Positions 51,526-61,308 of a DNA stretch of 64,000 bases are shown piece by piece. The notes beneath the pieces are model-generated. The model searched no databases and was not told the origin of the DNA. It saw nothing but the letters and a program-made list of their open reading frames with translations. This DNA comes from Flavobacteriaceae bacterium. Lineage in GTDB: Bacteria; Bacteroidota; Bacteroidia; Flavobacteriales; Flavobacteriaceae. Made by a program: the position numbers and the translations under genes. How positions within the stretch are numbered: the stretch's first letter is position 1; the number at the start of each line of letters is the position of its first letter. The stretch covers positions 1 through 64,000 of the forward strand of contig JABABD010000017.1 in NCBI GenBank assembly GCA_014238425.1. Reading direction: 5' to 3'.

Positions 51526-53631
51526 TTACCCTATATAATTCCAGATGTTTTTATACTTACTCAATTGTTTGTATGTATCGAGAAGCACCTTGTTTTCAGA
51601 ACTTGAAAGATTGGGGTCTTGTTTCAATATCCTTTGAGCGTAAAAACGAGCATGCTGTAAAATATCTCTGTCCTTTATAATATCAGCTATCTTAAGATTC
51701 AAGACACCGCTTTGTTGAGTGCCCATAATGTCGCCTGGGCCACGAAGTTTAAGGTCAACTTCGGCAATCTCAAAACCATCATTAGTGCGCGTCATGGTTT
51801 CTAGTCGCACTTTGCTATCGTTACTCAGTTTGTGGCTGGTCATTAAAATACAATAGCTTTGATCAGCGCCTCGCCCTACGCGGCCACGTAGTTGATGTAA
51901 TTGAGATAACCCGAAACGTTCCGCACTTTCAATAATCATAACACTGGCGTTAGGAACGTTAACACCTACTTCAATAACGGTTGTAGCAACCATAATTTGT
52001 GTTTTTCCTTCTACAAAACGTTGCATTTCGTAATCTTTGGCTTCTGGTTTCATTTTCCCATGGACGATGGACACTTGATATTCAGGTTGGGAAAAATCAC
52101 GTACAATGCTTTCGTAGCCATCCATTAAATCTTTATAATCCAATGTTGAGCTTTCTTGTATGAGAGGATAGACAATATAAATCTGTCTCCCTTTTTGTAT
52201 TTCGTCTTTTATAAATCGAAAAACCTTGAGTCGATTACTGTCAAATCTATGAACAGTTTTAACTGGTTTTCGGCCAGGTGGTAATTCGTCAATTATAGAC
52301 ATATCGAGATCCCCATAAACAGACATTGCTAAAGTTCTTGGAATAGGCGTGGCAGTCATAATCAAGATGTGTGGAGGAGTGGTATTTTTCTTCCAGAGTT
52401 TGCTTCTTTGGGCGACTCCAAATTTGTGTTGTTCGTCAATAATAGCAAGTCCCAAATTCTTGAATTTCACCTTATCTTCGAGTAGAGCATGTGTGCCAAT
52501 TAAGATGTCTAGAGAGCCATTTTCGAGTGATTCATGAATTTTTCTTCTTTCTGAAGTATTAGTTGAACTAACTAATATTTTAATACTGATATTCAACTGA
52601 TTGCAATATTCTTGTAATCCATGATAGTGTTGTGCTGACAGAATGGCGGTTGGAGCCATAAGGCAGGCTTGAAAACCATTGTCAAGTGCTATGAACATTG
52701 ACATTAAAGCTACAATTGTCTTTCCAGAACCAACATCACCTTGTAGCAAACGATTCATCTGTGCGTTACTTCCTAAATCTTGACGAATTTCTTTGATGAC
52801 CCGCTTCTGTGCGTTGGTCAAATCGAAGGGTAAGTACTCTTTAAAAAAGGTGTTGAAATTATCACCCACTTTAGTAAAAGGAAAGCCTTTTATTTTTGAT
52901 TTGTGAATTAAATTCTTGATGATTAATTGCAATTGAATGTAGAATAATTCTTCGAATTTTAAGCGGTATTGAGCCTGAGCTAAAAGCACTTGATTTTTCG
53001 GAAAATGAATATTAAAAAGAGCTTCTGATTTTGATATCAATTTTAGTTCAGAAAGTAGTTGTACAGATATCGTTTCCGAAAAATTACTTTTTGCTTCAAT
53101 GAATAATTGTTGCATGATTTTGTGAACCACACGATTCGTAATGCCTTTATTGCTTAATTTTTCTGTGGACGGATATACTGCTTGCATGGCAGAGCGTAAA
53201 CTTTTTTCATGGTCTTCGAGGAGCTCCATTTCTGGATGCGGCATACTGAAGGTGCCATTATACCAATTTGTTTTTCCGAAAATCACATATTGTTTGTTGA
53301 GTTTGATGCTTTCTCTAATCCATTTTTGTCCACGAAACCAAACGAGTTCAATCTGCCCAGTATCATCTTGAAAAGTGGCGACCAGACGTTTTCCTCGTTT
53401 TTGAGCAACTTCTTTTAGATTGGTTATGGTGCCAATCACTTGTACTTCAGTGCTATTTCGTTGTAGTTGATTGACTTTGTAATATCTTGTACGATCTATG
53501 TAACGATTTGGGAATAAATTGATGAGGTCTTGGTAGGTATGAATACCAAGCTCTTTACGTAAAAGATCTGCACGATTTGGACCTACGCCTTTAAGGTAAT
53601 CTATAGGAGTTTGAAGGTGATTGGTATTCAT
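51526..53631 (-). CDS. recG: ATP-dependent DNA helicase RecG
   Basis: The 701-residue helicase remodels stalled replication forks and branches recombination intermediates. It has the N-terminal wedge/OB domain (about 60-150), helicase motif I GDVGSGKT (298-305), Ia APTAILSAQH, motif II DEQH (399-402, the RecG form of DEAD), motif III TATPIPRTLAM, motif V and VI (VEVGVNVPNASVM, QLRGRVGRG), and the C-terminal RecG tail. The ATG at 53631 is chosen; a longer frame to 53730 adds 33 residues and overlaps the divergent aminopeptidase start. Confidence 0.97.
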   Translation of the reverse strand: MNTNHLQTPIDYLKGVGPNRADLLRKELGIHTYQDLINLFPNRYIDRTRYYKVNQLQRNSTEVQVIGTITNLKEVAQKRGKRLVATFQDDTGQIELVWFRGQKWIRESIKLNKQYVIFGKTNWYNGTFSMPHPEMELLEDHEKSLRSAMQAVYPSTEKLSNKGITNRVVHKIMQQLFIEAKSNFSETISVQLLSELKLISKSEALFNIHFPKNQVLLAQAQYRLKFEELFYIQLQLIIKNLIHKSKIKGFPFTKVGDNFNTFFKEYLPFDLTNAQKRVIKEIRQDLGSNAQMNRLLQGDVGSGKTIVALMSMFIALDNGFQACLMAPTAILSAQHYHGLQEYCNQLNISIKILVSSTNTSERRKIHESLENGSLDILIGTHALLEDKVKFKNLGLAIIDEQHKFGVAQRSKLWKKNTTPPHILIMTATPIPRTLAMSVYGDLDMSIIDELPPGRKPVKTVHRFDSNRLKVFRFIKDEIQKGRQIYIVYPLIQESSTLDYKDLMDGYESIVRDFSQPEYQVSIVHGKMKPEAKDYEMQRFVEGKTQIMVATTVIEVGVNVPNASVMIIESAERFGLSQLHQLRGRVGRGADQSYCILMTSHKLSNDSKVRLETMTRTNDGFEIAEVDLKLRGPGDIMGTQQSGVLNLKIADIIKDRDILQHARFYAQRILKQDPNLSSSENKVLLDTYKQLSKYKNIWNYIG

Positions 53632-53712
53632 ATTGACGAAGATAAATCTTAAAGCTGAAAACTGAAACCTAGATTTTATGTATTTTGGTGTGACCTTTGC
53701 AATAACCCCAAT

Positions 53713-55662
53713 ATGAAATACTTTTTTCACATTATTTTCTTCTTTTTTTCAGTTGTGATATTGGCGCAACAGACAGATGTTGTTGATTTTAAGACTGCTA
53801 AAGCTCATGTTCGACTTTCTGTCGATGGAGAAGTAAGTGGAAAAGTGATTTATTCATTTGATGTCTTAAAAGATGTTGATTCAATTTATTTGGATGCTAA
53901 GAATTTCACACATGCAGCAGGTTTTATCGATGGTAAAGATGGTGGAGGGGATATTGAAGGTGGTGAAAAACACATTATTATAAAAGAAAAGCTAAAGGGA
54001 GGTACATCTCACACTTTAGTAGTAAGTTGGCTTACATATCCCAAAAAGGCTATGTATTTTTTGAAAAAAGATGGAGTTCCACAAATTTGGACACAAGGAC
54101 AAGGAAAATACACTAGTAATTGGTTGCCTAGTATTGACGATATGAACGATAAAATTGAATTTGACCTAACAGTTACTTTTGATAAGGATTATGAAGTCAT
54201 TGCTAATGGTAAGTTAATTAATAAAGAGATTGGTAAGAAAACCACTCGTTGGCATTACGACATGCAAAAGCCCATGAGTAGTTATCTAGTGGCTTTGGTA
54301 GTGGGAAAATACAATAAGAAAATAGAATATTCAAAAAGCGGGGTTCCTTTGGAAATGCACTACTACCCTGAGGATTCTGTTAAGTTCGAACCTACGTATC
54401 GTTATGCAAAACGGATGTTTGATTTTCTTGAAGAGGAAATAGGTGTTCCGTATCCTTGGCAGAATTACAAGCAAGTACCAGTACATGATTTTTTGTACGC
54501 AGGTATGGAAAACACAAGTCTTACCATATTTGCAGACACCTTTGTAACAGATTCTATCGGTTTTGTTGATAAGAACTATGTTAATGTGAACGCACATGAA
54601 TTGGCACATCAATGGTTTGGCGATTTGGTTACCGAAACATCAGGTACACATCATTGGTTACATGAAGGGTTTGCAACTTACTATGCATTATTAGCGGAAA
54701 AAGAAGTGTTTGGTGAAGATTATTACTATTGGAAGCTTTATGAATACGCCCAGCAACTTTTAGATCAGGATGAAGCTGGTGGAAGTACATCTTTGCTAAA
54801 CCCAAAATCTAGTAGCTTGACGTTTTATCAAAAGGGAGCTTGGGTGTTGCATATGCTTCGAGAACGAGTAGGAGATGAGGCTTTTAGGTTAGCTGTAAAA
54901 AATTATTTAACAAAATATCAATTCAAGAATGTGGAAACTAAAGATTTCATGTCAGAAGTTGCAGAGGCAAGTGGTGAGGATTTAGAGGTGTTTAAGAGGG
55001 CTTGGTTGATTTCGGAAAAACTTCCTTACGAAGATATGGAGGAGTATCTTTATTTAGTTTCTACAATGATGAAAGGCTATTTTCCGATAGACTGTGAGGT
55101 TAAGAGTGAATGCGATCCTATTTTTGAGGGAAGTCATGAGCAACATAAAATAAAAGCGATTGAATTATTGGGGAATGATATTCCTGAAAAAGCATTTCAA
55201 TCAAACAACATAAAAGTCCGCCAAGCCATTGCTCAAAGTTTATCAGAAATTCCAAAAGAGTTAAAAGAAAATTATGAAACACTACTAAACGATAAATCCT
55301 ATGCAACCATTGAAGCTGCTTTGTATCATTTGTGGTCTAATTTTCCGGAGAATAGGATTAAGTATTTAAACCAGACTAAAGATGTTATTGGGTTTAGTGA
55401 TAAAAACGTTCGTTTATTATGGCTGACCCTAAGTTTAGTAACGCCAGAATATCGTCCTGATGGCAAAAAAGAAATGTATCAGGAGCTGCTGGAGTATTCC
55501 TCTAGCGTTTACGGTTATAGCATACGTGAACAGGCATTTACTTATCTAAATAGCATTAATGCCTGTAATGATGTCTGCAAAGAGAATTTAAAAGAGGCGA
55601 CTCAACATCATAATTGGCGATTACAAAAGCTGGCAAAGTCTTTTTTAAACAAAAATCAATAG
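53713..55662 (+). CDS. M1 family aminopeptidase
   Basis: The 649-residue exported zinc peptidase has a signal peptide (1-18), an N-terminal beta-saddle domain, a GAMEN-like exopeptidase motif YAGMEN (262-267), and the zinc motif HELAHQWFG (H295, E296, H299) with the third ligand in HEGFATYY (E318). The C-terminal part is alpha-helical with HEAT-like repeats. It should remove N-terminal residues from peptides in the periplasm. It is followed by the patatin gene after 9 bp. Confidence 0.94.
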   Translation: MKYFFHIIFFFFSVVILAQQTDVVDFKTAKAHVRLSVDGEVSGKVIYSFDVLKDVDSIYLDAKNFTHAAGFIDGKDGGGDIEGGEKHIIIKEKLKGGTSHTLVVSWLTYPKKAMYFLKKDGVPQIWTQGQGKYTSNWLPSIDDMNDKIEFDLTVTFDKDYEVIANGKLINKEIGKKTTRWHYDMQKPMSSYLVALVVGKYNKKIEYSKSGVPLEMHYYPEDSVKFEPTYRYAKRMFDFLEEEIGVPYPWQNYKQVPVHDFLYAGMENTSLTIFADTFVTDSIGFVDKNYVNVNAHELAHQWFGDLVTETSGTHHWLHEGFATYYALLAEKEVFGEDYYYWKLYEYAQQLLDQDEAGGSTSLLNPKSSSLTFYQKGAWVLHMLRERVGDEAFRLAVKNYLTKYQFKNVETKDFMSEVAEASGEDLEVFKRAWLISEKLPYEDMEEYLYLVSTMMKGYFPIDCEVKSECDPIFEGSHEQHKIKAIELLGNDIPEKAFQSNNIKVRQAIAQSLSEIPKELKENYETLLNDKSYATIEAALYHLWSNFPENRIKYLNQTKDVIGFSDKNVRLLWLTLSLVTPEYRPDGKKEMYQELLEYSSSVYGYSIREQAFTYLNSINACNDVCKENLKEATQHHNWRLQKLAKSFLNKNQ

Positions 55663-55671
55663 ATTTGCCGC

Positions 55672-56589
55672 ATGAAAGCTTTGGTTATATCTGGTGGTGG
55701 TAGTAAAGGTGCATTTGCAGGCGGTGTAGCGCAATATCTAATAGAAGGTGAGGGTAAAGATTACGACATGTTCCTCGGTACCTCTACGGGTAGTTTGTTG
55801 ATTCCTCACTTAGCGGCAAACGATATTGGGAAACTGTATGATGTCTTCACGAATGTAAATCAACACACCATTTTTAGTGTCAACCCTTTTAATGTTAGAA
55901 AAAAAGGAGATCGTGAATTTGTATCGATAAACTTTGCAAATACGTTATTGCAGTTTATAAAACGAAAACGGACCTTTGGAGAAAGCAATGCTTTACGACG
56001 TAATATCAAGCGTAATTTTACAGTTGAAGAATTTCAAAAGGTGAAGGCAACCAAGGATGACGTGGTAGTTACTGTTGCTAATTTATCAAAGAACAGAGTA
56101 GAGTATAAGTCCATTAAAGAATGCGATTATGATGAGTTTTGTGATTGGATATGGATTTCGTGCAATTATATACCGTTTATGTCTCTAGCGACTAGAAACG
56201 GTCATGAATATGCAGATGGCGGTTTGAGTTCAGTGGTGCCTATACGCGAAGCTATTTTACGTGGAGCAACCGAGGTGGATGCAATTATTCTAGAAAGTGA
56301 GAACATGGATTATAATAAAATACTTGGAAAGAACCCTTTTTCTTTGATGATAAATTTATTCGGGCATTTGCTGGATCAAGTAGAGCGTGGTGATATTATT
56401 ATGGGTAAACAAGCGGCAATAAATAAAGGCGTGAAACTTAATCTATACTATACGCCTACAAAGCTCACCGAAAATTCACTGATCTTTAATAAAAAGCTTA
56501 TGGTGAAGTGGTGGCAACAAGGGTATGATTATGCTGAATGGCGATTCCATGAATTTAAGGCTAACGAATTGAGAGATGACCTTATTTAA
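55672..56589 (+). CDS. Patatin-like phospholipase
   Basis: The 305-residue protein has the patatin oxyanion motif GGGSKGAFAGG (8-18), nucleophile elbow FLGTSTGSLL (S38) and catalytic Asp in YADGGLSS (D182). No signal peptide is seen, so it acts in the cytoplasm or at the inner face of the membrane on lipid acyl esters. It overlaps no gene but lies 9 bp after the M1 peptidase, likely one transcript. Confidence 0.92.
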   Translation: MKALVISGGGSKGAFAGGVAQYLIEGEGKDYDMFLGTSTGSLLIPHLAANDIGKLYDVFTNVNQHTIFSVNPFNVRKKGDREFVSINFANTLLQFIKRKRTFGESNALRRNIKRNFTVEEFQKVKATKDDVVVTVANLSKNRVEYKSIKECDYDEFCDWIWISCNYIPFMSLATRNGHEYADGGLSSVVPIREAILRGATEVDAIILESENMDYNKILGKNPFSLMINLFGHLLDQVERGDIIMGKQAAINKGVKLNLYYTPTKLTENSLIFNKKLMVKWWQQGYDYAEWRFHEFKANELRDDLI

Positions 56590-56603
56590 GTTTTTAATAA
56601 AAG

Positions 56604-56625
56604 GGCGTTCAGCTTCCAATACGCC
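56604..56625 (-). terminator. Weak candidate terminator after the five-gene operon
   Basis: On the minus strand GGCGT (56625-56621) can pair with ACGCC (56608-56604), followed by CTTTTATT. The stem is only five pairs, so this is tentative. It lies between the converging patatin gene and the 56630-57151 gene. Confidence 0.35.
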
Positions 56626-56629
56626 TAAT

Positions 56630-57151
56630 CTACCACATTTCTCCAACTTCTTTCTTGATGTAAGAAAGTGCAGCGCTGCTAGGTGATTGTCTTTCCATCA
56701 TCTCTGTTAATACCACTTCACGTAGTTTGTTTGCGGTGTTTGTTTTCTCTAATAGACTCGCTTTTCTAATGAGTTGAATAGTAGCATTTTTGGCTGCAGT
56801 GATAACGTTCCAGCATTCATCTGAGATATAGATCTGTTGGGATAAATTATGCTCAAATTCTTGTTCAATACTCGCTACAAGTAAAGCTTCATAATCTTCT
56901 TTACTTGAAGAGGTTGGAGCCACTCGTATTAGTAATTTAGATGGTGTAATTCGTTCTAAGAAAAGGGCCATGCGTTCATACGCTTGTAAACGCAAAGGCA
57001 TTGCTGTTACCTGCATGTCCTTATGTAATAAAAAGCGTCTACGGCCATCTTCGTTTTTTGTGTGTTCTTTGAAAAAATAATAAGCCACCAAACCAGTGAT
57101 TATTGCCGGTAAGGTATAGAGTACAAGTTCGAGTATTTTAGATCCGTCCAT
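56630..57151 (-). CDS. Small membrane-anchored protein of unknown function (DUF7935-like)
   Basis: The 173-residue protein has one N-terminal membrane helix (about 9-28: VLYTLPAIITGLVAYYFF) followed by a charged, mostly helical cytoplasmic part (LPLRLQAYERMALFLERITP is close to MPLRLQAYERMALFLERI at 52-69). Similar proteins are conserved in Flavobacteriaceae; the DUF7935 name is from memory. No catalytic motif. It is the last gene of the DsrE-M20-M20-GltB operon, 17 bp after the GltB-like gene. Confidence 0.72.
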   Translation of the reverse strand: MDGSKILELVLYTLPAIITGLVAYYFFKEHTKNEDGRRRFLLHKDMQVTAMPLRLQAYERMALFLERITPSKLLIRVAPTSSSKEDYEALLVASIEQEFEHNLSQQIYISDECWNVITAAKNATIQLIRKASLLEKTNTANKLREVVLTEMMERQSPSSAALSYIKKEVGEMW

Positions 57152-57168
57152 GAGTTAGGTGTTTGAGG

Positions 57169-58728
57169 TTAATGATCTTTACAGCCTCCCAAATATATAC
57201 AATCTTTTAGATTTTGCATACTCTTGAATGGGACTGGTGTTTTTTCGTATTGATAAGTTGTTCTTAATTCTTTGGATAAATTATGGTCATCAACATTCAC
57301 TTCAATATCATCCATCGTAAATTGACAAGGGTGTTCGTAGCCAGCTGCGTGAGTAATTTCAACAAATTCTTTTCTGAACGTTTTAAAATATTGAGCCAAT
57401 CGCGCTGATTTTAAAGTTGGGTCAATGCCATTTTGCAACCATTTGTTTTGCGTCGCAACACCACTCGGACAATGATTAGTATGGCAAACTTGTGCCTGAA
57501 TACAGCCTATGCTCATCATCGCTTCACGTGCCACGTTAATGCAATCAGCACCCATGGCAAATGCCATGGCGGCTTTCGCTGGAAAGCCCAGTTTGCCACT
57601 GCCAATAAAAACGATGCGTTCAGAAATCCCTTTATCTTTGAATAATTTATATAAATCACCAAATCCATATACCCAAGGCAAGGACACATGATCCGCAAAA
57701 CTAGGCGGCGCAGCACCTGTTCCGCCTTCACCGCCATCAACTGTAATGAAATCAGGACCTTTTCCCGTAGCTTTCATAATATCAGCAAGCTCTTCCCATT
57801 GTTCTAATTTACCAATGGCAGCTTTGATACCTACTGGTAATCCTGTTTTTTCGGCGATAGCTTCAACAAAATCAACTAGTTCAGGTACATTAGAAAATGC
57901 TTTATGGTTTGGAGGAGACAATACATCTTTACCAATTTCAACACCTCTTATTTCTGCTATCTCTTTTGTAATTTTTGCTCCTGGCAATACACCACCTTTC
58001 CCAGGTTTGGCACCTTGAGAGAGTTTTACCTCAATGGCTCGAATAAAAGGGTTGTCCTCAACAAGCTTTACCATTTTCTCCATTGAGAAGCCACCACCCT
58101 TTGCGCGAACACCAAAATATCCTGTTCCGAAATGAAAAACCACATCACCACCATGACTATGGTAAGGTGACAATCCACCTTCACCCGTATTATGATAGGC
58201 ATCTGCCATTTTCACACCTTTATTAAGTGATTCCACCGCTTTGGCTGATAAAGACCCGAAACTCATTGCGGACACATTGATAACAGATGCTGGACGGTAT
58301 GGCTTCTTGCGTTTATTGAATTCTCCCATAACCTTAGCACATGGCAAAAAAGTTTTATCAATACTATTGGGATGATTTTCTTCAACCTGATAGGGCATCA
58401 TCGCATTATTAACAAACATATGTTGGTGTGCATAGATATCGCGATCAGTACCAAAGCCTTCGTAGTTGTTCTCCTTTTTGGCAGAAGCATAAATCCAACT
58501 ACGTTCAATGCGATTGAAAGGTAATTCTTCTCTATTGTTTGCAACAAAATATTGACGTATTTCTGGACCAATGCTCTCGAACCAATAGCGTAAATGCCCA
58601 ATAACTGGGAAATTATGACTAATGGTGTGTTTGCGTTGTAGAATATCTCGAAGTGCAACTATAGCAAGCACAATGATAATCCAAAGCCACCAGGAAATAT
58701 CAGATAAAAAACTTAAAATTGAATCCAT
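57169..58728 (-). CDS. FMN-binding glutamate synthase-like protein
   Basis: The 519-residue protein has an N-terminal membrane helix (about 10-28) and a GltB-type FMN TIM-barrel (about 80-460). Landmarks are INVSAMSFGSLSAKAVESLN, TGEGGLSPYHSHGGD, SQGAKPGKGGVLPGAKIT, DGGEGGTGAAPPSFADHV, and the 3Fe-4S cysteines in CIQAQVCHTNHCPSG. It lacks the glutaminase and C-terminal domains of full GltB. This stand-alone group is common in Bacteroidota; whether it makes glutamate is not settled. It starts one base after the M20 gene stop. Confidence 0.92.
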   Translation of the reverse strand: MDSILSFLSDISWWLWIIIVLAIVALRDILQRKHTISHNFPVIGHLRYWFESIGPEIRQYFVANNREELPFNRIERSWIYASAKKENNYEGFGTDRDIYAHQHMFVNNAMMPYQVEENHPNSIDKTFLPCAKVMGEFNKRKKPYRPASVINVSAMSFGSLSAKAVESLNKGVKMADAYHNTGEGGLSPYHSHGGDVVFHFGTGYFGVRAKGGGFSMEKMVKLVEDNPFIRAIEVKLSQGAKPGKGGVLPGAKITKEIAEIRGVEIGKDVLSPPNHKAFSNVPELVDFVEAIAEKTGLPVGIKAAIGKLEQWEELADIMKATGKGPDFITVDGGEGGTGAAPPSFADHVSLPWVYGFGDLYKLFKDKGISERIVFIGSGKLGFPAKAAMAFAMGADCINVAREAMMSIGCIQAQVCHTNHCPSGVATQNKWLQNGIDPTLKSARLAQYFKTFRKEFVEITHAAGYEHPCQFTMDDIEVNVDDHNLSKELRTTYQYEKTPVPFKSMQNLKDCIYLGGCKDH

Positions 58729-58729
58729 T

Positions 58730-60013
58730 TTATTTTCCTAAATAATCAAATGTCAATTGAACAAATGTTTCAACCCCTAATAATAGGCCACTTTCATCTA
58801 TATAAAAGTCTGGTGTGTGGTGTGCACTAATCGTTACACCCTCTGGGGTCACTTTCGGTTTACCGCCTAAGAAAAAATACAATCCTGGCACTTCTTTTTG
58901 GAAGAATGAAAAATCTTCTGCGCCTGTAATCGCTTTTATGATGTGTACATTCTCCTTGCCGGCAGCAGCTTCTAACGAAGGAACCATTTGTGCGGTAAGC
59001 GCAGGATCATTATAAGTGATTGGGTAACCAGGGTCAATATCAATAGTAGCTTCTGCTCTGTATGCTTTAGCAATAGCTGGCACCATTTCTTTCATACGTT
59101 TATGGATTTGCGTTTGCATATCGACATCTAGAGTTCTTAAGGTTCCGATAATTTGCGCCTTTTCTGGAATGATATTACTGCGTACGCCACTTGTTATTTT
59201 TCCAATAGAAAGTACTACCGCCTCTTGAGTTAAAGGCATTTCACGACTGACCAATGTTTGGAGTCCGTCAATGATTTTGACACTCGCCATAATGGGATCA
59301 ACACTTGCCCAAGGAGTTGAGCCATGACTTTGCTTTCCTGACACATTGATCTCAAAACTATTGACAGCAGCCATGATACCACCAGATTTGTAGGTGATGG
59401 TACCAACGGGTTGTCCAGCACCAATATGCAATCCGAAAATCGCGTCCACATCTGGATTTTTCAATACCCCTTCTTCGACCATCAATTTAGCGCCACCTTG
59501 TTCTCCTGGAGGTGCCCCTTCTTCTGCTGGTTGAAAGATGAACTTTACCGTGCCATTTATTTTGTCTTTGTTCTTTGATAGAATTTCTGCTACGCCCATC
59601 AATATGGCAATGTGCGTATCATGTCCGCAAGCGTGCATCACACCAACTTCAGTGTCTCTAAAGGTACTTTTCACGATAGATTTAAAAGGAACAGGAGTTC
59701 TTTCAGTTACCGGAAGTCCATCAATATCTGCTCGTAAAGCTAGTACTTTTCCTGGCTTATTGCCTTTTAATATACCTACAACACCAGTATGAGCAATACC
59801 AGTTTGCACTTCCATACCTAAGGATTTTAGATGTTTGGCGATTTTTTCAGCTGTCTTGAATTCTCTATTAGATAATTCAGGATTCTGATGAAAGTCTCGT
59901 CGCCATTCAATGACTTTACTTTCTATATTTTTAATGTCTTTGTCAAGTCCATGTTGAGAGAATCCAACAGATGTTGTTAATACGGTTAAGGCAAATAATA
60001 ATATGTTTTTCAT
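58730..60013 (-). CDS. Exported M20-family amidohydrolase (copy 1)
   Basis: The 427-residue exported metallopeptidase has a signal peptide (1-19) and M20D zinc motifs: HACGHDTH (127-134), PAEEG (162-166), GLHIG and the late HHTPDFYID. Relatives cleave N-acyl or N-carbamoyl amino acids or indole-amino acid conjugates, but exported Bacteroidota members are uncharacterised. It is a close paralog of the next upstream gene, with long identical stretches such as FHQNPELSNREFKTAEKIAK. It lies 9 bp after that gene. Confidence 0.93.
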   Translation of the reverse strand: MKNILLFALTVLTTSVGFSQHGLDKDIKNIESKVIEWRRDFHQNPELSNREFKTAEKIAKHLKSLGMEVQTGIAHTGVVGILKGNKPGKVLALRADIDGLPVTERTPVPFKSIVKSTFRDTEVGVMHACGHDTHIAILMGVAEILSKNKDKINGTVKFIFQPAEEGAPPGEQGGAKLMVEEGVLKNPDVDAIFGLHIGAGQPVGTITYKSGGIMAAVNSFEINVSGKQSHGSTPWASVDPIMASVKIIDGLQTLVSREMPLTQEAVVLSIGKITSGVRSNIIPEKAQIIGTLRTLDVDMQTQIHKRMKEMVPAIAKAYRAEATIDIDPGYPITYNDPALTAQMVPSLEAAAGKENVHIIKAITGAEDFSFFQKEVPGLYFFLGGKPKVTPEGVTISAHHTPDFYIDESGLLLGVETFVQLTFDYLGK

Positions 60014-60022
60014 GTTTATGTT

Positions 60023-61294
60023 TTAGTTATTTAAATAATCTAGACTCATTTCTGTTAATGTCTTTACCCCAAGTAGCAATCCACTATCATCAATTTTAAA
60101 ATCTGGTGTGTGATGAGGAAATGCTTTAGTATTACCAGGCGTCATACCTCCTAAAAAGAAGTAGAAGCCAGGAACTGTTTCTTGGTAATAGGAGAAGTCC
60201 TCGCCACCAGTAGTCGCTTTCACCAATTGTACATTAGCGTCTCCAGCGACTTTTTTAATAGATGGAAGCATTTGTTGTACTAATTCTGGGTCGTTATAGG
60301 TGATATTAGTAAAACTTTCAAAATCAATTGTGGCTTCGCCTCCATATGCTTTCGCTATTGTTGAAGCCATTTCTTTCATCCTACGAATGATTAATTCTCT
60401 CATATCTGAATCTAGTGTTCTCACTGTACCAATCATTTCGGCGCTTTCGGGAATAATATTAAAACGCACACCACTAGTAATCTTTCCAACGGTTATAACA
60501 GCAGCCTCATCAATTAGCTTAGATTCTCTACTTATAATACTTTGAAAGCCGTCTATGATCTTGGATGAAATATAGATTGGATCTACACCAGACCAGGGTT
60601 GCGACCCGTGCGTTTGCTTGCCTTTTACTTTAATAACAAAACGCTCTACGGCCGCCATAATACCACCTTCTTTGTATTTTATAACACCTACTTCGGTACC
60701 TGAATTGATGTGCAATCCGAAAATGGCATCTACCTTAGGGTTTTCCAAAACACCTTCTTTAATCATTAATTTTGCACCACCTTCTTCTCCTGGTGGAGGT
60801 CCTTCTTCAGCTGGTTGAAAAATGAATTTTATGGTGCCATTTATCTTATCCTTGTTTTTGGATAGTACTTCTGCAACTCCCATTAGTATTGCAGTATGAG
60901 TGTCATGACCACAAGCGTGCATTACACCTACCTTTTCACCGATAAATGTTGACTTTGCGTTAGATTTATATGCTAGATCATTTCGCTCGGTTACCGGCAA
61001 TGCATCAATATCTGCACGTAACGCCAATACTTTACCAGATTTAGTTCCTTCGAGAATACCTACCACGCCGGTATGAGCCACACCTGTTTGTACTTCTATT
61101 CCTAGCGATTTTAAATGTTTTGCAATTTTCTCGGCAGTCTTGAACTCCCTATTAGAGAGTTCAGGATTCTGATGAAAATGACGACGCCATTCAATTACCT
61201 TGGATTCAATTTGTTGAAAATCCTTATCAAGGCTCATTTGAGAGAACCCTGCATATGTAGTTAAGATTGTTAGGACTAATAATAGTTTTTTCAT
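60023..61294 (-). CDS. Exported M20-family amidohydrolase (copy 2)
   Basis: The 423-residue paralog of the 58730-60013 protein has a signal peptide (1-18) and the same zinc motifs (HACGHDTH, PAEEG, GLHIN, HHTPDFKID). Copy 2 differs in the substrate-facing regions, for example GGSQPW-type loop KGKQTHGSQPWSGVDP versus SGKQSHGSTPWASVDP. Tandem duplication with divergence suggests two related substrates. It lies 14 bp after the DsrE-like gene. Confidence 0.93.
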   Translation of the reverse strand: MKKLLLVLTILTTYAGFSQMSLDKDFQQIESKVIEWRRHFHQNPELSNREFKTAEKIAKHLKSLGIEVQTGVAHTGVVGILEGTKSGKVLALRADIDALPVTERNDLAYKSNAKSTFIGEKVGVMHACGHDTHTAILMGVAEVLSKNKDKINGTIKFIFQPAEEGPPPGEEGGAKLMIKEGVLENPKVDAIFGLHINSGTEVGVIKYKEGGIMAAVERFVIKVKGKQTHGSQPWSGVDPIYISSKIIDGFQSIISRESKLIDEAAVITVGKITSGVRFNIIPESAEMIGTVRTLDSDMRELIIRRMKEMASTIAKAYGGEATIDFESFTNITYNDPELVQQMLPSIKKVAGDANVQLVKATTGGEDFSYYQETVPGFYFFLGGMTPGNTKAFPHHTPDFKIDDSGLLLGVKTLTEMSLDYLNN

Positions 61295-61308
61295 TTTTAT
61301 AATAAGTG

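Noticed and set aside
51526..53730. N-terminal extension of recG to 53730
   Set aside because: The added 33 residues overlap the divergent aminopeptidase start and are unlike RecG; ATG 53631 gives the normal N-terminus.
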